NCBI GenBank assembly: GCA_963383645.1
Contig: OY726565.1
Location: 37,181,529 to 37,245,528, forward strand
From: Muscardinus avellanarius
Lineage: Eukaryota > Chordata > Mammalia > Rodentia > Gliridae
Length of the DNA: 64,000 nucleotides
Direction of reading: 5' to 3'
In this document: piece by piece, positions 34,197-46,700 of the stretch
Position numbering within the stretch: position 1 is the stretch's first letter
Layout: each line of letters begins with the position of its first letter
The notes under the pieces: model-generated
What the model was told of the DNA's origin: nothing
The model's input: the letters and a program-made list of their open reading frames with translations, nothing else
The model's database searches: none
Translations under genes and position numbers: made by a program

Positions 34197-35659
34197 CCTA
34201 TTATAGGCAATCAGGAATGCTGACCCAAATTTGCAAATTGATGCAAAACTGATCAAAATCCACTGGGCAATAAAATGTAACACTGGAATCATCTCTTTCA
34301 CAGGGGAAAAAAAAATCAATGTCATCTCCATCAAATAAAATTCACTTGTATCTCTATGGACTAGATTTACTGACATTACCATTTGTTTTCTATAGCTTAT
34401 AGAGTAAAATAGCACAGTCAGAGACAATGAAAAGCAGAGCATCCTTGAAAATTGGATAACTCCCAAAGGTCTGCTAGGTGATGCTCAGCATCCCATTGCA
34501 AAGACACTCAGTAATCTTTTTTAACTCATCTCAAATTTTTTCACACTTTTTTCTGACATGAACCGAACAGCATTAACTTTTTCAGACTATCAGAAATATA
34601 CTCTGACCAGAACTCATTTTCTCTCAGGTATGTTTGGGACATGGCCAGATCCTTTATTTGTTCTATAGAAGACCCTGCCTTCCTGCTCTAGGAACTTGGC
34701 ACACGCCAGTGAACAGCCCCTACTAAGTGATTCTAATTGTGAGCATCTCATTCACAAACCAAACACAAAGCCTTATGGAAATATTGCAAAGTATGCTACG
34801 CCTGGTGCTATCAAATGGAAAATCCAGGCTCGGCCCTCAAGAAGTATATATGCCTGGCACAGACACTTCCAAACCAATGGAGATACTCCATTGTAGATCT
34901 GATTAACTTGTGATCTTATAACTCCTGGCCTTCCCAAAAGTTAATACACTATCCTCCTAAATTCTTACCCACAACAGCATTGCTTTCATTTACTGGTAGG
35001 AAAATTAAAAAAGAAAAACCTGCACCCTGAATAAAAGCCAAATCTGAATATACTCTACACTGTACCTTTGCCTTATAAGTCAACTTGCTGTTCATTTAAA
35101 CTGTTGAATATTTATTTCCATTAAGAAAACTCCCACTAAACATGCCTTCAGTATTTTCATGATATTCTTATGAGAACCTTTTGTGAAATAAACAGTTTTG
35201 CAGATTTGTAGAACGTGTTTGCATTATCTTAAACGTGACTCTTGCTTTGATCTTTGCAGTGCACAGTCAAAATTGTTTGAGGTCATTCCCTGAAAGAGAC
35301 TCTCTTAGAAGCCAGACTGGCATCGCCAGCATATGTTAGTTTGATTTTTACAAATGATCACAGCTGTGTTTCTTCAAAATACAAATAATTGCACTTGCTC
35401 GTTTTTTCCCTCTGATATTTTGCTTTGTTCTTTAACATATCCCCAAAGCAAGCAGGGCAGTTCTTATGCGCTTCTTTTCCATGCAGATCTATCAGCTAAT
35501 ATGAGGTATCCCTTTTATGCATCCCAGAGTCTCCTCTGTGTCCTCTTTTGTAGCCCATGATTCATTTGCAATTCAATAGGTGTGTGTGGAGACCGTAAGT
35601 TCCCTGAACAGAAAGTCTAGGTCTGTCTGTCCACCACTCTGGCCTCAACTGAGGCATGA
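34197..35659. other. Intronic stretch, nothing recognised
   Basis: No repeat, splice-flanked exon or coding homology. The interval contains only short open frames. Confidence 0.45.
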
Positions 35660-35872
35660 GGTGGGTTCTGGAGTCTGTGCATTCAAAAACCAGCCCAACC
35701 ACGTGCAACCTCAAACAACTTAACCTATTTTTATGCCTCAATTTTTATCTATGTGATGATTTAACAGTACTTTATGTCATACGGTTCTTGGGAAGTCTGA
35801 TTTGATATGTACAGTGCTTAGAACTGTGTGTGGCATGTGCCAATTACTTAAAAAGTGAGAGCTGTTATTATG
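35660..35872 (+). mobile_element. MIR element interrupted by an L1 piece
   Basis: gggttctggagtctgtgcat, aacaacttaacctattttta tgcctcaa and gtacagtgcttagaactgtg follow MIR from its A-box side to the 3' part. The L1 fragment begins directly after gagctgttattatga. Confidence 0.7.
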
Positions 35873-36056
35873 AGTTAGGTGAGATCTCGGGGTAGTTCCG
35901 ATTTGCATCTCTCTGATTGCTAATAATGTTGAGCATTTTTTTTCATGCATTTATTGGCCATTTGAATTTCTTCCTTTGTGAAGTGTCTATTCAATTCACT
36001 TGCCCATTTTTTGGTTGGGTTATTTTTTTTTCTTAGTGCTAGGTTTCTTGAGTTCT
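35873..36056 (-). mobile_element. Internal L1 fragment
   Basis: gttaggtgagatctcggggt to tgctaggtttcttgagttct matches the ORF2 C-terminal region of the full-length L1 near 44390-44570. It has no 3' end or tail. Confidence 0.88.
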
Positions 36057-36364
36057 GGCACAAAGGAATAAATATTTTTAAATGATTGAGTGAAGTAAGA
36101 GCAGAAATGGATCAGATATTTAAATATTCCAGTTTCAGTGCTCTTTTCTCTTCTTCCATGCTCTCTTAAACATAGAGTTTAATTTTATTTTTAAAAAACA
36201 GAATTTCAGCAGACTATTAAACACTGATTCCAATGAGTCTCCACAAAAATGATAACTGAAAAATTCCTCACCCCTGGATGTACTGTTCCAGCTTTTGTCT
36301 TTAAGCCTAGGTGCCAATAAAATTACCATAAATGCCGATCTAGCTGTTGATTTAAATTACCATC

Positions 36365-36420
36365 TTATTCTGGCACATAGTAGGTATTCAATAAATGTTT
36401 GATGAATGATTGAGAGGATA
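36365..36420 (+). mobile_element. MIR/L2 3'-end fragment
   Basis: ttctggcacatagtaggtat tcaataaatgtttgatgaat is the common 3' end of MIR and L2. 36421-36964 downstream shows nothing I recognise. Confidence 0.65.
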
Positions 36421-36973
36421 GAGGAAGAATGCATATATACATAAAATTTGCATATGATTTGATAGATCTCAGAACAATGTGAAAAACAAACTGTACCAGA
36501 CAGTTGAAGAAGGACACAGTTTTATTCGGGCTATACCTGTAAAGAGAATGCTTGTTCATGAGGAATGTCTCAAAGAAGCAAGCTGGGTTTTACAGAGACA
36601 GGTGACCAAGAAAGCCATCCAGGTCTTATGAGAGCCATAATAAAGTATGGAGAGCGAGTCAAATCTAAGTCAGATTCTTGCAGTTAGACCTTCCCTCCCC
36701 AGAACCAAAAAAGAGTAAAGCATTTCAGAAAATAAAGAGCTGGGATGGGTAGAGGTTTCCTAACATAGCTATTTCCTGATAAGCTCAGGTAGAGTTCAAA
36801 GTTCTTAGTACTGATTCTCAATGAAAGTAATACTTCTCCAAACAACGTACCTTGCGAATTGGTGGGGGTAGAAGGTAAAGGAGTTGGACCGTTTGGGGAA
36901 GATAAAATAATGGGAGGGCACTGCTAATGTGCAGTGGTAAGAAGAATTCTGTAATATTCAAAATAGTACTTCA

Positions 36974-37170
36974 AGCCAGGCATGGTGGCACACGCTTGTA
37001 ATCCCTGCGCTTGGGAGGCAGAGACAGGAGGATTGCACAGGTTCGAAGCCAGCCGCGTGCGCTGGCTTAGGAGACCCTGTTTCCAAATAAAAATGTAAAA
37101 ATAGGTCTGGGAGTGTAGCCCGGAGGTAGAAGGGCTTCCAGGAACCCCAGTACCACAAAAAAAAAAAAAA
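36974..37170 (+). mobile_element. Young palindromic B1-dID SINE, long-loop type
   Basis: Complete copy, agccaggcatggtggcacac to cagtaccac and poly-A, with target-site duplication agtacttca at 36965-36973 and 37171-37179. The palindrome loop reads cgcgtgc. Confidence 0.95.
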
Positions 37171-37343
37171 AGTACTTCACAGCAAAGAAATCATATTTCC
37201 AACAAGGCTTGAATATATCTGTTTTGAGACAGAATATTTATTCATGGGTATATTCAATAATTCAATAATTATGTATAATGTTTAATGATCAAATCAACAA
37301 AATAAGCACTTCTAGGAAGTTTTATACTATTCTTGTTATTTTG

Positions 37344-37409
37344 AATATATCATAAATTGCTATAACCTATAATATGATATATTTTCAATATATCATAAAT
37401 TGCTATAAC
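37344..37409 (+). repeat. 43-bp period tandem duplication
   Basis: A 23-bp core, starting aatatatcataaattgctat, occurs at 37344-37366 and 37387-37409. Confidence 0.85.
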
Positions 37410-37454
37410 AAAAAACCACAAGTGTTTTTTGCCCCTTATCTAACTTTTTGCTAC

Positions 37455-37456
<2 letters not shown>

Positions 37457-37505
<49 letters not shown>
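37457..37505 (+). repeat. (CA)n microsatellite
   Basis: About 24 CA units at the 3' (tail) end of the reversed old L1 that follows. Confidence 0.95.
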
Positions 37506-37508
<3 letters not shown>

Positions 37509-38381
37509 CCTAGTCTCTAGTGACACCTATTCCACTCCATTCTTCTATTGGGGAAATCCACTTTTTAGTTTCCACAAACCAGTAAGAGCATGTGGTATTG
37601 TCTTTCTGTATCTGACTTCTTTCACTTAATGTAATGACCACCAGTTTCATCCATTTTGCTAGAAATGTCAAGATTTCATTCTTTTTGTGTATGAATAATA
37701 TTCCATTAAGTATATAATCACAATTTCCTTATCCTTTTCATTTACCCATAGGCACTTGGTTTGATTCTAGATACTGGCTATTGTGAATAGTATTGCAATA
37801 AAGGTGGGAGTGCATTCATTTCTTGACAGAATGATTTTACTTCCTTTGAATGTGTATACCAAATAGTAAGATGGCTGGGCCATATGGTAGTTATATTTTT
37901 TGTTTTTGTTAAGGAAGCTCCATGCTATTTTCCACCATGGCTGTACTGATTTACATTCCCATCAAAAGCTCTTCAGTTCTTTTTTCCACATTCCCACTAG
38001 CATTTGTTTTTATTACTTTTTTATAATAGTTACTCTAAATGAGGTAAGATATCTCATTGTGATTTTTATTTGTATTTTCTTGATGAATAATAATAATAAT
38101 AATAATATAAGCATTTTTCAATATGCTTGTTAACTGTCTATATATCTTCTTTAGAGAAATAAGTATTCAGATCTTTGATCCATCTGTTAATTGAATAATT
38201 TGGGGATTTGGAGGGTTTTTTTAGTTCTTTACATATTTTAGGTACTAATCTCTTATCAGATAAATAGTTTGCTAATATTTTTCACATTCTGTAGCTTCTC
38301 TTTTAACTCAGTTGTTTCCTTTGCTGTGCAGAAACTTTTTAGTTTTATCTAATCCCATTTTGTCTATTTTTACTTTTTGTT

Positions 38382-38566
38382 TTGTGGTGGTACTGGGGTT
38401 CCTGCAAGCCCTTCTACCTCCAGGCTACACTCCCAGACCTATTTTATGCTTTTTTTATTTAGAAACAGGGTCTCTTAAACCAGCACAGCTGGCTTTGAAC
38501 CTGAGCGATCCTCCTGTCTCTGCCTCCCAAGCGCGAGGATTACAAGCGTGCGCCACCACGCCCGGC
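38382..38566 (-). mobile_element. Young palindromic B1-dID SINE, short-loop type
   Basis: Reversed copy, tggtggtactggggttcctg to gccaccacgcccggc, inside the old L1. The flanks ctatttttactttttgtt and ctatttacttttgttg are an imperfect target-site duplication. Confidence 0.92.
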
Positions 38567-39420
38567 TATTTACTTTTGTTGCCTGTAATTTTGGGGTCCT
38601 AGCCAAAAATCGTTGCTTACATGAATGTTTTAAAGAGTCCCTCCTATGTTTTCTTGTAGTGGTTTCATAGTTTCAGTTTTACATTTAGATCTTTGATCCA
38701 TTTTGAGCTGATTTTTCAGTATGGTGAAAGGAAAGAATCTAGTTTCATTCTTCATGTGGATATCCAGTTTGCCTGCACTATTTATTGAAGAGACTTCCCT
38801 TCCCCAGTGTATGTTCTTGATGTCCCTGTCAAAAACCAGTTGGCTGTATAGATGTGGATTAATCTGTGAGTTCTCCATTCTCTTTTGTTAGTCTGCGTGT
38901 CAGTGGTTAAGTCAGTATGCTGTTTGGGATATTATAGCTTTCCAGTATGTTTTGAAGTCAAGTATTATGATGCCCACAGCTTTTGTTTTTGTTTTGCTCA
39001 GAATTACTTTAGCTATTCTGAGTCTTCTGTGGTTCCATCTGAATTTTAGAATTGTTTTTCCTAATTTTGTAAAGAATATCATTGGTATTTTTATGGGGAT
39101 TGCACTGAATCTACAGATTACTTTGGAGAGTACGGTCATTTTAACAATGTTAATTCTGATCCATCAACATGGGATATTTTTCCATTTTATGTCTACATTC
39201 TGCAATTTCTTTCATCAATACCTTAAAGTTTTTATTGTAGAGATCTCTTACTTCCTTGGCTATATTTATTTCTCAGTATTTTAATTTTTTGAGCTGTTAG
39301 GAATGGTATTTCTCTCTTGATTTCTTTTTTAGAAAGTTCATTATTGCTGTATAAATCTTTGTTTCTTTTATTGCATGTTGCTTTTGTTCTTAACTTTCTT
39401 TAAAAAAAAAAAAAAAAAAA

Positions 39421-39517
39421 GCTTGTTTTGTTTTGTTGTCTTTTTGGAACTGGGGATCGAACCCAGAGTGCCACACCTGAAAAGCAGACGCTTTTGCCAC
39501 TGAGCTACATCGCGGCC
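39421..39517 (-). mobile_element. Monomeric tRNA-like ID SINE
   Basis: Reverse complement contains gatgtagctcagtggcaaaa and a T-arm with a perfect 5-bp stem (ctggg, loop ttcgatc, cccag). It has no B1 arm. A second copy of this type is at 51043-51137. Confidence 0.8.
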
Positions 39518-39754
39518 CTGCGTGTTGATTTTGTATGCAACAACTTCATTGAATTTGTTTATCAGTACTAAAAGCTTTTTTATGAACTATTTTGGTTTTT
39601 CTAAGGATAAAAATTATTTTATCTGCAAAAATAGATAACTTGACTTTCTCTTTCTCAATCCAAATGTTTTTGTTTTGTTTTGCTTTGCTTTGATTCTCTT
39701 GCCTAATTGCTTTTGTTAAGACTTCCAGTGTTTAAACCATCCTTGATGGTTTCT

Positions 39755-40136
39755 GAGATGCAATACTGGAAACTGAGCCCAGGACACTATACCATTGAGA
39801 TACACCCCCAGCCTTTTTAAAATTTTTTTTAAAAATTTGAATCAAAGCTGGGCGTGGTGGCACATGCTTGTAATCCCCGCGCTTGGGAGGCAGAGACAGA
39901 AGGATCACGCTGGTTCGCTGGCTTAAGAGACCCTGTTTCCAAATAAAAAGTATAAAATAGGTCTGGGAGTGTAGCCCGGAGGTAGAAGGGGTTCCAGGAA
40001 CCCCAGTACCACCAAAAATTTAAAAAAAATTTTGAATCAAAATCTTGCTAAATTTCCAAGGCTGGCCTTAAACTTGACATCCTCCTGCCTCATCTCCAAA
40101 TAGCTGGGATTATAGGTGTTTACCACCATGCCCTGC
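39755..40136 (-). mobile_element. Old B1-dID SINE split by a young SINE
   Basis: The reversed ID arm (39755-39846) and the B1 arm (40018-40136, ending gtttaccaccatgccctgct) are separated by the forward young copy. Confidence 0.85.
39847..40017 (+). mobile_element. Young palindromic B1-dID SINE, short-loop type, nested
   Basis: gctgggcgtggtggcacatg to cagtaccaccaaa. It lacks the left half of the palindrome (ctggttcgctggcttaagag). The target-site duplication aaatttgaatcaaa / aaattttgaatcaaa flanks it within the old SINE. Confidence 0.92.
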
Positions 40137-41607
40137 TGAAACCTTTCTCTTTTTTGATGTCTGAATTTATTGCTGTAACTATTTCTCTTAGTACTGCTTT
40201 TGCTATATTCTAGAAATTTTAATATATGGTATTTTCATTTTCATTTGTCTCAAGAAAACTATTTTCTTTTAATTTATTTAATTATTCATTTCATTCTTAT
40301 ACAATAATAAAATGAAAATGGACCAAAGGTTATATTTAAACAACTGATTAATGGGAAAACATGCAAGATCTTATGACCAGTTCAAAGGAGAATTGAAACA
40401 ACGTACAATCAGTGACTATTTTTAAATATGTATTGACTAGGCTGTATTCTTTTTTGTTTTTTTTTAACTTTTTGTTAATTTTTTATTAGTGCTTGTAGTC
40501 ATACATCTTAATGGAGTACAAGATGGTGGAGGCATACATGCATACATCACCTAATTAGCCCTTACCCAATTCCTACCCCATTCCCTCCCTTCTCCCTTCT
40601 TCTCATGTTTGGCTTAGTGATTGACATTGATATGTTTGTGAATGTACATCATGAACATTAGGGAATTTTCCTCTTGCCCCCTCCCATCACCCTCAGTCAG
40701 GCCTCCTTATTTGCTCATTTCTTCTCCTTCATCTATAGTTCATCCTGTGAGTTCATTTATAACCCATTTTCTCCCTAGCTTTTGCATATTAGGGAGAGCA
40801 TCCAATTTCTTATTTTTTGTGACTGACTAATCCTCTTAGCATAATGGTCTCCAGTTCCATCATTTCCCCATAAATTATGTAATTTTGTTCTTCTTTATGA
40901 CTGAGTAAAATTCCATTGTGTATATCCTAGAGTTTTGTAATTCATTCATCTGTTGATGGACATCTTGGCTGGTTCCATAGTTTGCCAATGGCAAATTGTG
41001 CAGCTATGAACATAGATACACATGCATTGGTTTGGTAGTTTCATTTTCATTCTTTTAGATAGATACTCAGAAGTGGTATTACTGAATGATATGGTAAGTT
41101 CGATCCCATTTTTCTGAGAATCCTCCAATACTGTTTTCCAAAGTGGTTGCACTAATTTGCAATCCCACCAACAATGTAGTAGAGTTCCCACTTCGCCACA
41201 TCCTCGCCAGCATTTGTTGTTGTTTGTGTTTTGAATGATTGCCATTCTAGTTGGAGTTAGGTGAAATCTCAGGGTAATTTTGATTCACATCTCTCTGATT
41301 GCTAATGATGTTGAGCTTTTTTTTATACATTTATTAGCCATTTGAATTTCTTCTTTTGTGAAGTGTCTAATTTATTTGCCCATTTTTTTGATTGGGTTAC
41401 TTGTTTTCTTAATGCTGAGTTTCTTGAGTTCTCTGTATATTCTAGATATTAGTCCTCTATCAGGCAAAAAATCTTCTCCCTTTCTGTCGGTTCTCTGTTG
41501 AGGTTCTCGATAGTTCCCTTTGCTGTACAGAGCTTCTCAGTTTAATTCAATCCCACATATTGATCCACCTTTCAGCTTCTTGTGCCTTTGGGGTCTTGGA
41601 AAGTTTT

Positions 41608-41835
41608 TGTTTGTTTGTTTGTTTGTTTGTTTGTTTGCAGGTCTGGGGATGGAACCCAGGGGCATTCGACCTCTGAGCTACACCCCCTGCCCTATTTTTA
41701 TTCTTTATTTTGAAACCGGGTCTCACTGAGTTGCAAAGGGCCTCACTAAGTAGCTGAGGCTATCTTCGAACTGTGATCCTCCGGTCTCAGCCTCCCAAAT
41801 GCTGGGATTACAAGCATGTGCCACCACGCCCAGCT
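41608..41835 (-). mobile_element. B1-dID SINE in the older L1, with (GTTT)n tail
   Basis: Reversed dimer from a (gttt)n tail (41608-41636) to ccaccacgcccagct, with target-site duplication ggaaagtttt at 41598-41607 and 41836-41845. Confidence 0.93.
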
Positions 41836-42594
41836 GGAAAGTTTTATCTGTGCCTATGTGTTGCAGTGTTGCAGTGTTGAACCTATGACCTCTTCAAGGA
41901 GCCTCAAGGTCTCTGGTCTCATTTCCAAGTCTTTGATCTATCTTGAATTGATTCTTGTCCAGGGTGAGAAAGTGGGGTTTATTTCCATTTTTCTGCATAT
42001 AGTTAACCAGGTTTGCCAATACTATTTGTTGAACAGGCTATCTTTTTTCCAGTGTATGTTTTTAGCCCTTTTGTGAAAAACCAATTGACTGTAAGTGTGT
42101 GGATTTGTTTCTGAGTCTTCTATTCTGCCCCATTGGTCTGTGTATCTGTTTTTGTGCCAGTACCATGCTGTTTTTATTACTATGGCTTTGTAGTATAAAG
42201 TCAGGTATTGCGATTCCTCCTGCGTGGTTTTTGTCGCTTAGGACTACTTTGGCTATTCTGGGTTTTTTGTTGTTCCAAATGAATGTAAGGTCTTATTTTT
42301 CTAACTAGTGAAGAATTGACCTTTGTAGTTAATGGGTACTGCATTGAATTTATAGATCACTTTTGGAAGTATGCTCATTTTGATGATATTTATTCTGCCT
42401 ACCCATGGAAGATCTTTCTATCTTCTAAGGTCTTCTTCAATATTTTTTTAATGTTTTATAATTTTCTTTGTAAAATTCTTTTACCTCCTTGGTTAAGTTT
42501 ATTCCTAACTATTTAATTTTTTGTGGGATATCCTAAATGAAAGTGTTTTCTGGATTTCTTTTTAATGGATTTATGGTTGGTATACAGAAAAGCT

Positions 42595-42595
<1 letters not shown>

Positions 42596-42628
<33 letters not shown>

Positions 42629-42832
42629 GTGGTGGTACTGGGGGTAGAACCCAGAGGCTTTCTACCTACAGGCTATACTACCAGAACTATTTTGTGTTTT
42701 ATTTGGAAACAGGGTCTCACTAAGTTGCTGAGAGCCTCACTAAGTAGCTGAGGCTGGCTTTGAACCTGTGCGATCCACCTGTCTCAGCCTCCCAAGCGTG
42801 GGGATTACTAAGCATGCACCACCATGCCCGGC
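42596..42832 (-). mobile_element. Intermediate-type B1-dID SINE in the older L1
   Basis: Long T tail, then gtactgggggtagaaccc, the intact ancestral linker (gagcctcactaagtagctga), and caccaccatgcccggc. It lies next to a young copy; only a few L1 bases (gcttctgat) separate them. Confidence 0.9.
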
Positions 42833-42838
42833 TGCTTC

Positions 42839-42841
<3 letters not shown>

Positions 42842-42870
<29 letters not shown>

Positions 42871-43052
42871 GGTGGTGGCATTGGGGTTCCTGGAAACCCT
42901 TTTACCTCCAGGCTACACTCCCAGACCTATTTTATATTTTTATTTGGAAACAGAGTCTCTTAAGCCAGCAAGGCTGACTTCGAACCTGCATGATCCTCCT
43001 GTCTCCGCTTCCCAAGCGCGGGGATTACAAGCATGTGCCACCATGCCCGGCA
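42842..43052 (-). mobile_element. Young palindromic B1-dID SINE, short-loop type
   Basis: T tail of about 30, then ggcattggggttcctggaaa to gccaccatgcccggc. L1 sequence (agattttttaagattgattt) resumes after it. Confidence 0.92.
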
Positions 43053-43142
43053 GATTTTTTAAGATTGATTTTGTATCCAGACACTTTGCTGAATTTGTTG
43101 ATCAGTTCTATAAGCCTTTTGGTTGACTTTGTTGGGTCCTCT

Positions 43143-43375
43143 TTTTTTTCCTTCTTCTTTTTTCTATTTTTTTGTTTTTGCAGTACTGAGAATGGAACCC
43201 AGGGGCATTCTACCATCAAGCTACATTCACCTCCAGCCCTACTCTTTATTTTGAAACAGGGTCTCGCTGAGTTTCAAAGGCCTTCACTAAGTATCTGAGG
43301 CTCTCTGTGAACTGTGATCTTCCTGTCTCAGTTTCCCAAATGCTGGGATTACAAGCATGTGCTACCACACCCAAC
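43143..43375 (-). mobile_element. Old-type B1-dID SINE in the older L1
   Basis: Reversed dimer with target-site duplication tttgttgggtcct / tttgttgggtctt around 43128-43140 and 43376-43388. Confidence 0.92.
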
Positions 43376-43795
43376 TTTGTTGGGTCTTCTAAGTATAATA
43401 TCATGTCATCTGTAAATAGTGAAAGTTTGAGTTCTGTTCATATTTGTGCTTCTTTGATTTCCTTTCCTTGCCTTATTGTTCTTGCTAGAGTCTCAAGTAC
43501 TATATTAAAAAGAAGTGGTGATAATGGACATCCTTGTCTTGTTCCTATTTTTAGGGGGTATTCTTGCAGTTTTTCCCCACTTAATATGATGTTGGCTGTG
43601 GGCCTATTGTAGATTGCATTTAAGATGTTGAGATATGTTTCTTTTATTTATTTTTTTATTTTTTTATTGGTGCATTATATTCATACAACTTATTGGGGTA
43701 AAAAACTTGTGTGTACAAACATGTACTCATCGCTGATTTAACCCCTACCCAAATCCCACCCCATTCCCTCCCCGTCCCTCCCTCCCTTCCTTGGC

Positions 43796-46700
43796 TTAGT
43801 GATTGACTTCGATATGTTTAAGTACATTGTGAGCTTTAGAGATTTTCCTCTTCCCACCTCTTTTCTCCTCCTTTAGGTTGTCTTGTTTGCTCCTCTTTTC
43901 TCCGTAACTCTCACATATTAGGGAAAGCATCTGATTTCTTATTTTTTGTGCCTGACTAATCTCACTTAGCATAATGTCCTCCAGTTCCATCCATTTCCCT
44001 GAAAATGATGTAATTGAGTTTTTTTTGATGGCTGAGTAAAATTCCATTGTGTACATATCCCACAGTTTTGTAATCCATTCATCTGTTGATGGACATCTTG
44101 GCTGGTTCCATAGTTTGGCTATGGTGAATTGTGCAGCTATGAACATAGATACACATGCATTAGTTTGGTAGTTTGGTTTCTTTTCTTTTGGGTAGATACC
44201 CAACAGTGGTATTGCTGGATCAAATGGTAGGTTTGTTCCCATTCTTCTGAGGATTCTCCATACTGTTTTCCAAAGTGGTTGCACTAATTTGCAATCCCAC
44301 CAACAATGTCTTAGAGTTCCCACTTCTCCACATCCTCGCCAGCATCTGTTGTTGTTTGTGTTTTAAATGATGGCCATTCTAGTTGGAGTTAGGTGAAATC
44401 TCAGGGTAGTTTTGATTTGCATCTCTCTGATTGCCAGTGATGTTGAGCATTTTTTCATGCATTTATTGGCCATTTGAATTTTTTCTTTTGTGAAGTGTCT
44501 ATTTAGTTCATTTGCCCATTTTGTTATTGGATGCTTTGTTTTCTTAGTGTTGAGTTTCTTGAGTTCTCTGTATATTCTAGATATTAGTCCTCTATCAGTG
44601 GTGTAGGTGGCAAAAATCTTCTCCCATTCTGTTGGCTCTCGATTGAGGTTCTTGATAGTTTCCTTTGCTTAACAGAAGCTCTTCAGTTTCATGCAATCCC
44701 ACATATTGATTCTCCTTTTAATTTGTTGTGCCTTTGGGGTCTTGTTGAGGAAATGTTTGTCTGTGCCTATGTGTTGTAGTGTTGGACCTGTGCCCTCTTC
44801 AAGGAGCTTCAAAGTCTCTGGTTTAATTTCCAAGTCTTGATCCATCGTGAGTTGACTTTTGTACAGGGTGAAAAAGTGGGATTAACATCCAATTTTCTGC
44901 ATATGGTTAACCAGTTTTGCCAACACCATTTGTTGAACAGGCTATCTTTTTTCCAGTGTATGTTTTTGGCCCCTTTGTCAAAAATCAATTGGCTGAAAGT
45001 GTGTGGACTTGTTTCTGGGTCTTCTATTCTGCTCCATTGGTCTATATATCTGTTCTTTTGCCAGTACCATGCTGTTTTTATTACAATGGCTTTGTAGTAT
45101 AGTTTAAAGTCAGGTATTGTGATTCCTCCTGAGTGGTTTTTGTTGCTGAGAACTACCTTGGCTATTCTGGGCTTTTTGATATTCCAGATAAATTTAAGGA
45201 CTGATTTTTCTATGTCTGTGAGGAATGATCTTGGTAGTTTAATGAGCATTGCATTAAATCTGTAGATCACTTTTGGGAGGATGGCCATTTTAATGATATT
45301 TATTCTGCCAATCCATGAACATGGAAGGCCCTTCCATCTTCTAAGATCTTCTTCAATTTCTTTTTTCAGTGTTTTATATTTTTCTTTGTAGAGATCTTTT
45401 ACCTCCTTGGTCAAGTTTATTCCTAGGTATTTTATTTTTTTGTGGGAGATCCTGAGTGGAAGTATTTTCTGAATTTCTTTTTCAGTGGATTTATGGTTGG
45501 TGTATAGGAAAGCTTCTGATTTTTTAAGATTGATTTTGTATCCAGATACCTTGCTAAATTTGTTGATCAATTCTATAAGCCTTTTGGTTGAGTTTTTTGG
45601 GTTTTCTAAATATAGTATCATGTCATCTGCAAATAGTGAAAGTTTGAGTTCTTCTTTCCCTATTTGTACTCCTTTGATTTCCTTTTCTTGCCTTATTGCT
45701 CTGGCTAGAGTCTCTAGTACTATATTGAAGAGAAGTGGTGATAGTGGACATCCTTGTCTCATTCCAGTTTTTAGGGGGAATTCTTGAAGTTTTTCCCCAT
45801 TTAATATGATGTTGGCAGTGGGCTTATTGTAGATTGCCTTAATAATGTTGAGATATGTTCCTTCTATTCCAATTCTCTGCAGTGTTTTTATCATAAATGG
45901 ATGTTGAATTTTATCAAATGCTTTTTCAGCATCTATTGAGATGATCATGTGGTTTTTGTCTTTGATTCTGTTTATATGATGAATTACATGGATTGATTTT
46001 CGTATATTGAACCAGCCTTGCATCCCTGGGATGAACCCTACCTGGTCGTGATGAATGATTTTCTTGATGTGGTTTTGAATGCGTGTTGCTAGTATTTTGT
46101 TTAATAGTTTTGCATCCAAGTTCATCAGAGATATAGGCCTGTAGTTTTCCTTCCTTGAACTGTCTTTATTCAGTTTGGGTATTAGTGTGATGTTGGCTTC
46201 ATAGAATGTATTTGGGAGAGTCCTGGTTTTTTCTCTTTCCCGAAATAGTTTGAGTAGTATTGGGATTAGTTCTTCTATAAAGGTTTTATAGAATTCACTT
46301 GGGAAATCATCTGGTCCTGGGCTTTTCTTTGATGGTAAGCTCTTTATTGCTGTTTCAATCTCTTTGATTGTTATTGGTTGGTTTAAGTGTTCTATATCTT
46401 CTTGACTCAGTTTAGGAAAGTTGTATTTATCTAGGAATTTGTCGATTTCCTCCAGATTTTCCATTTTGTTGGAGTATAGTTTTTCAAAGTAGTTTCTGAT
46501 AATCCTCTGGATTTCTACGCTGTCAGTAGTAATGTCTCCTTTTTCATCCCTTATCTTCATAATTTGGGTTGATTCTCTCTTTTTTTTAGTTAGGTTGGCT
46601 AGTGGTTTATCAATCTTGTTAATTTTTTCAAGAAACCAGCTTTTGGTTTTGTTGATTTTCTGTATTTTTTTATTCTCTATTTCATTAATTTCTGCCCTAA

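Larger units (their letters stand above)
37506..40262 (-). mobile_element. Old L1 (L1M-like), multiply interrupted
   Basis: Reversed L1 sequence in pieces: 37506-38381, 38567-39410, 39518-39754 and 40137-40262. Decayed ORF2 is readable on the minus strand, for example LVFDRDIKNIHWGRE (38630-38878) and [12 protein letters not shown] (38912-39139). It is more diverged than the L1s at 40.5-50.6 kb. Two young SINEs, one old SINE and an ID unit split it. 40263-40455, between it and the next L1, is unassigned. Confidence 0.85.

Noticed and set aside
34086..34466. 126-codon minus-strand open frame
   Set aside because: It overlaps a hAT-type transposon relic, has no motif and no splice structure.
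39421..39517. Possible tRNA gene
   Set aside because: A- and B-box-like motifs occur, but the unit is SINE-like, has a T-rich tail in reverse and a second genomic copy; no complete cloverleaf found.
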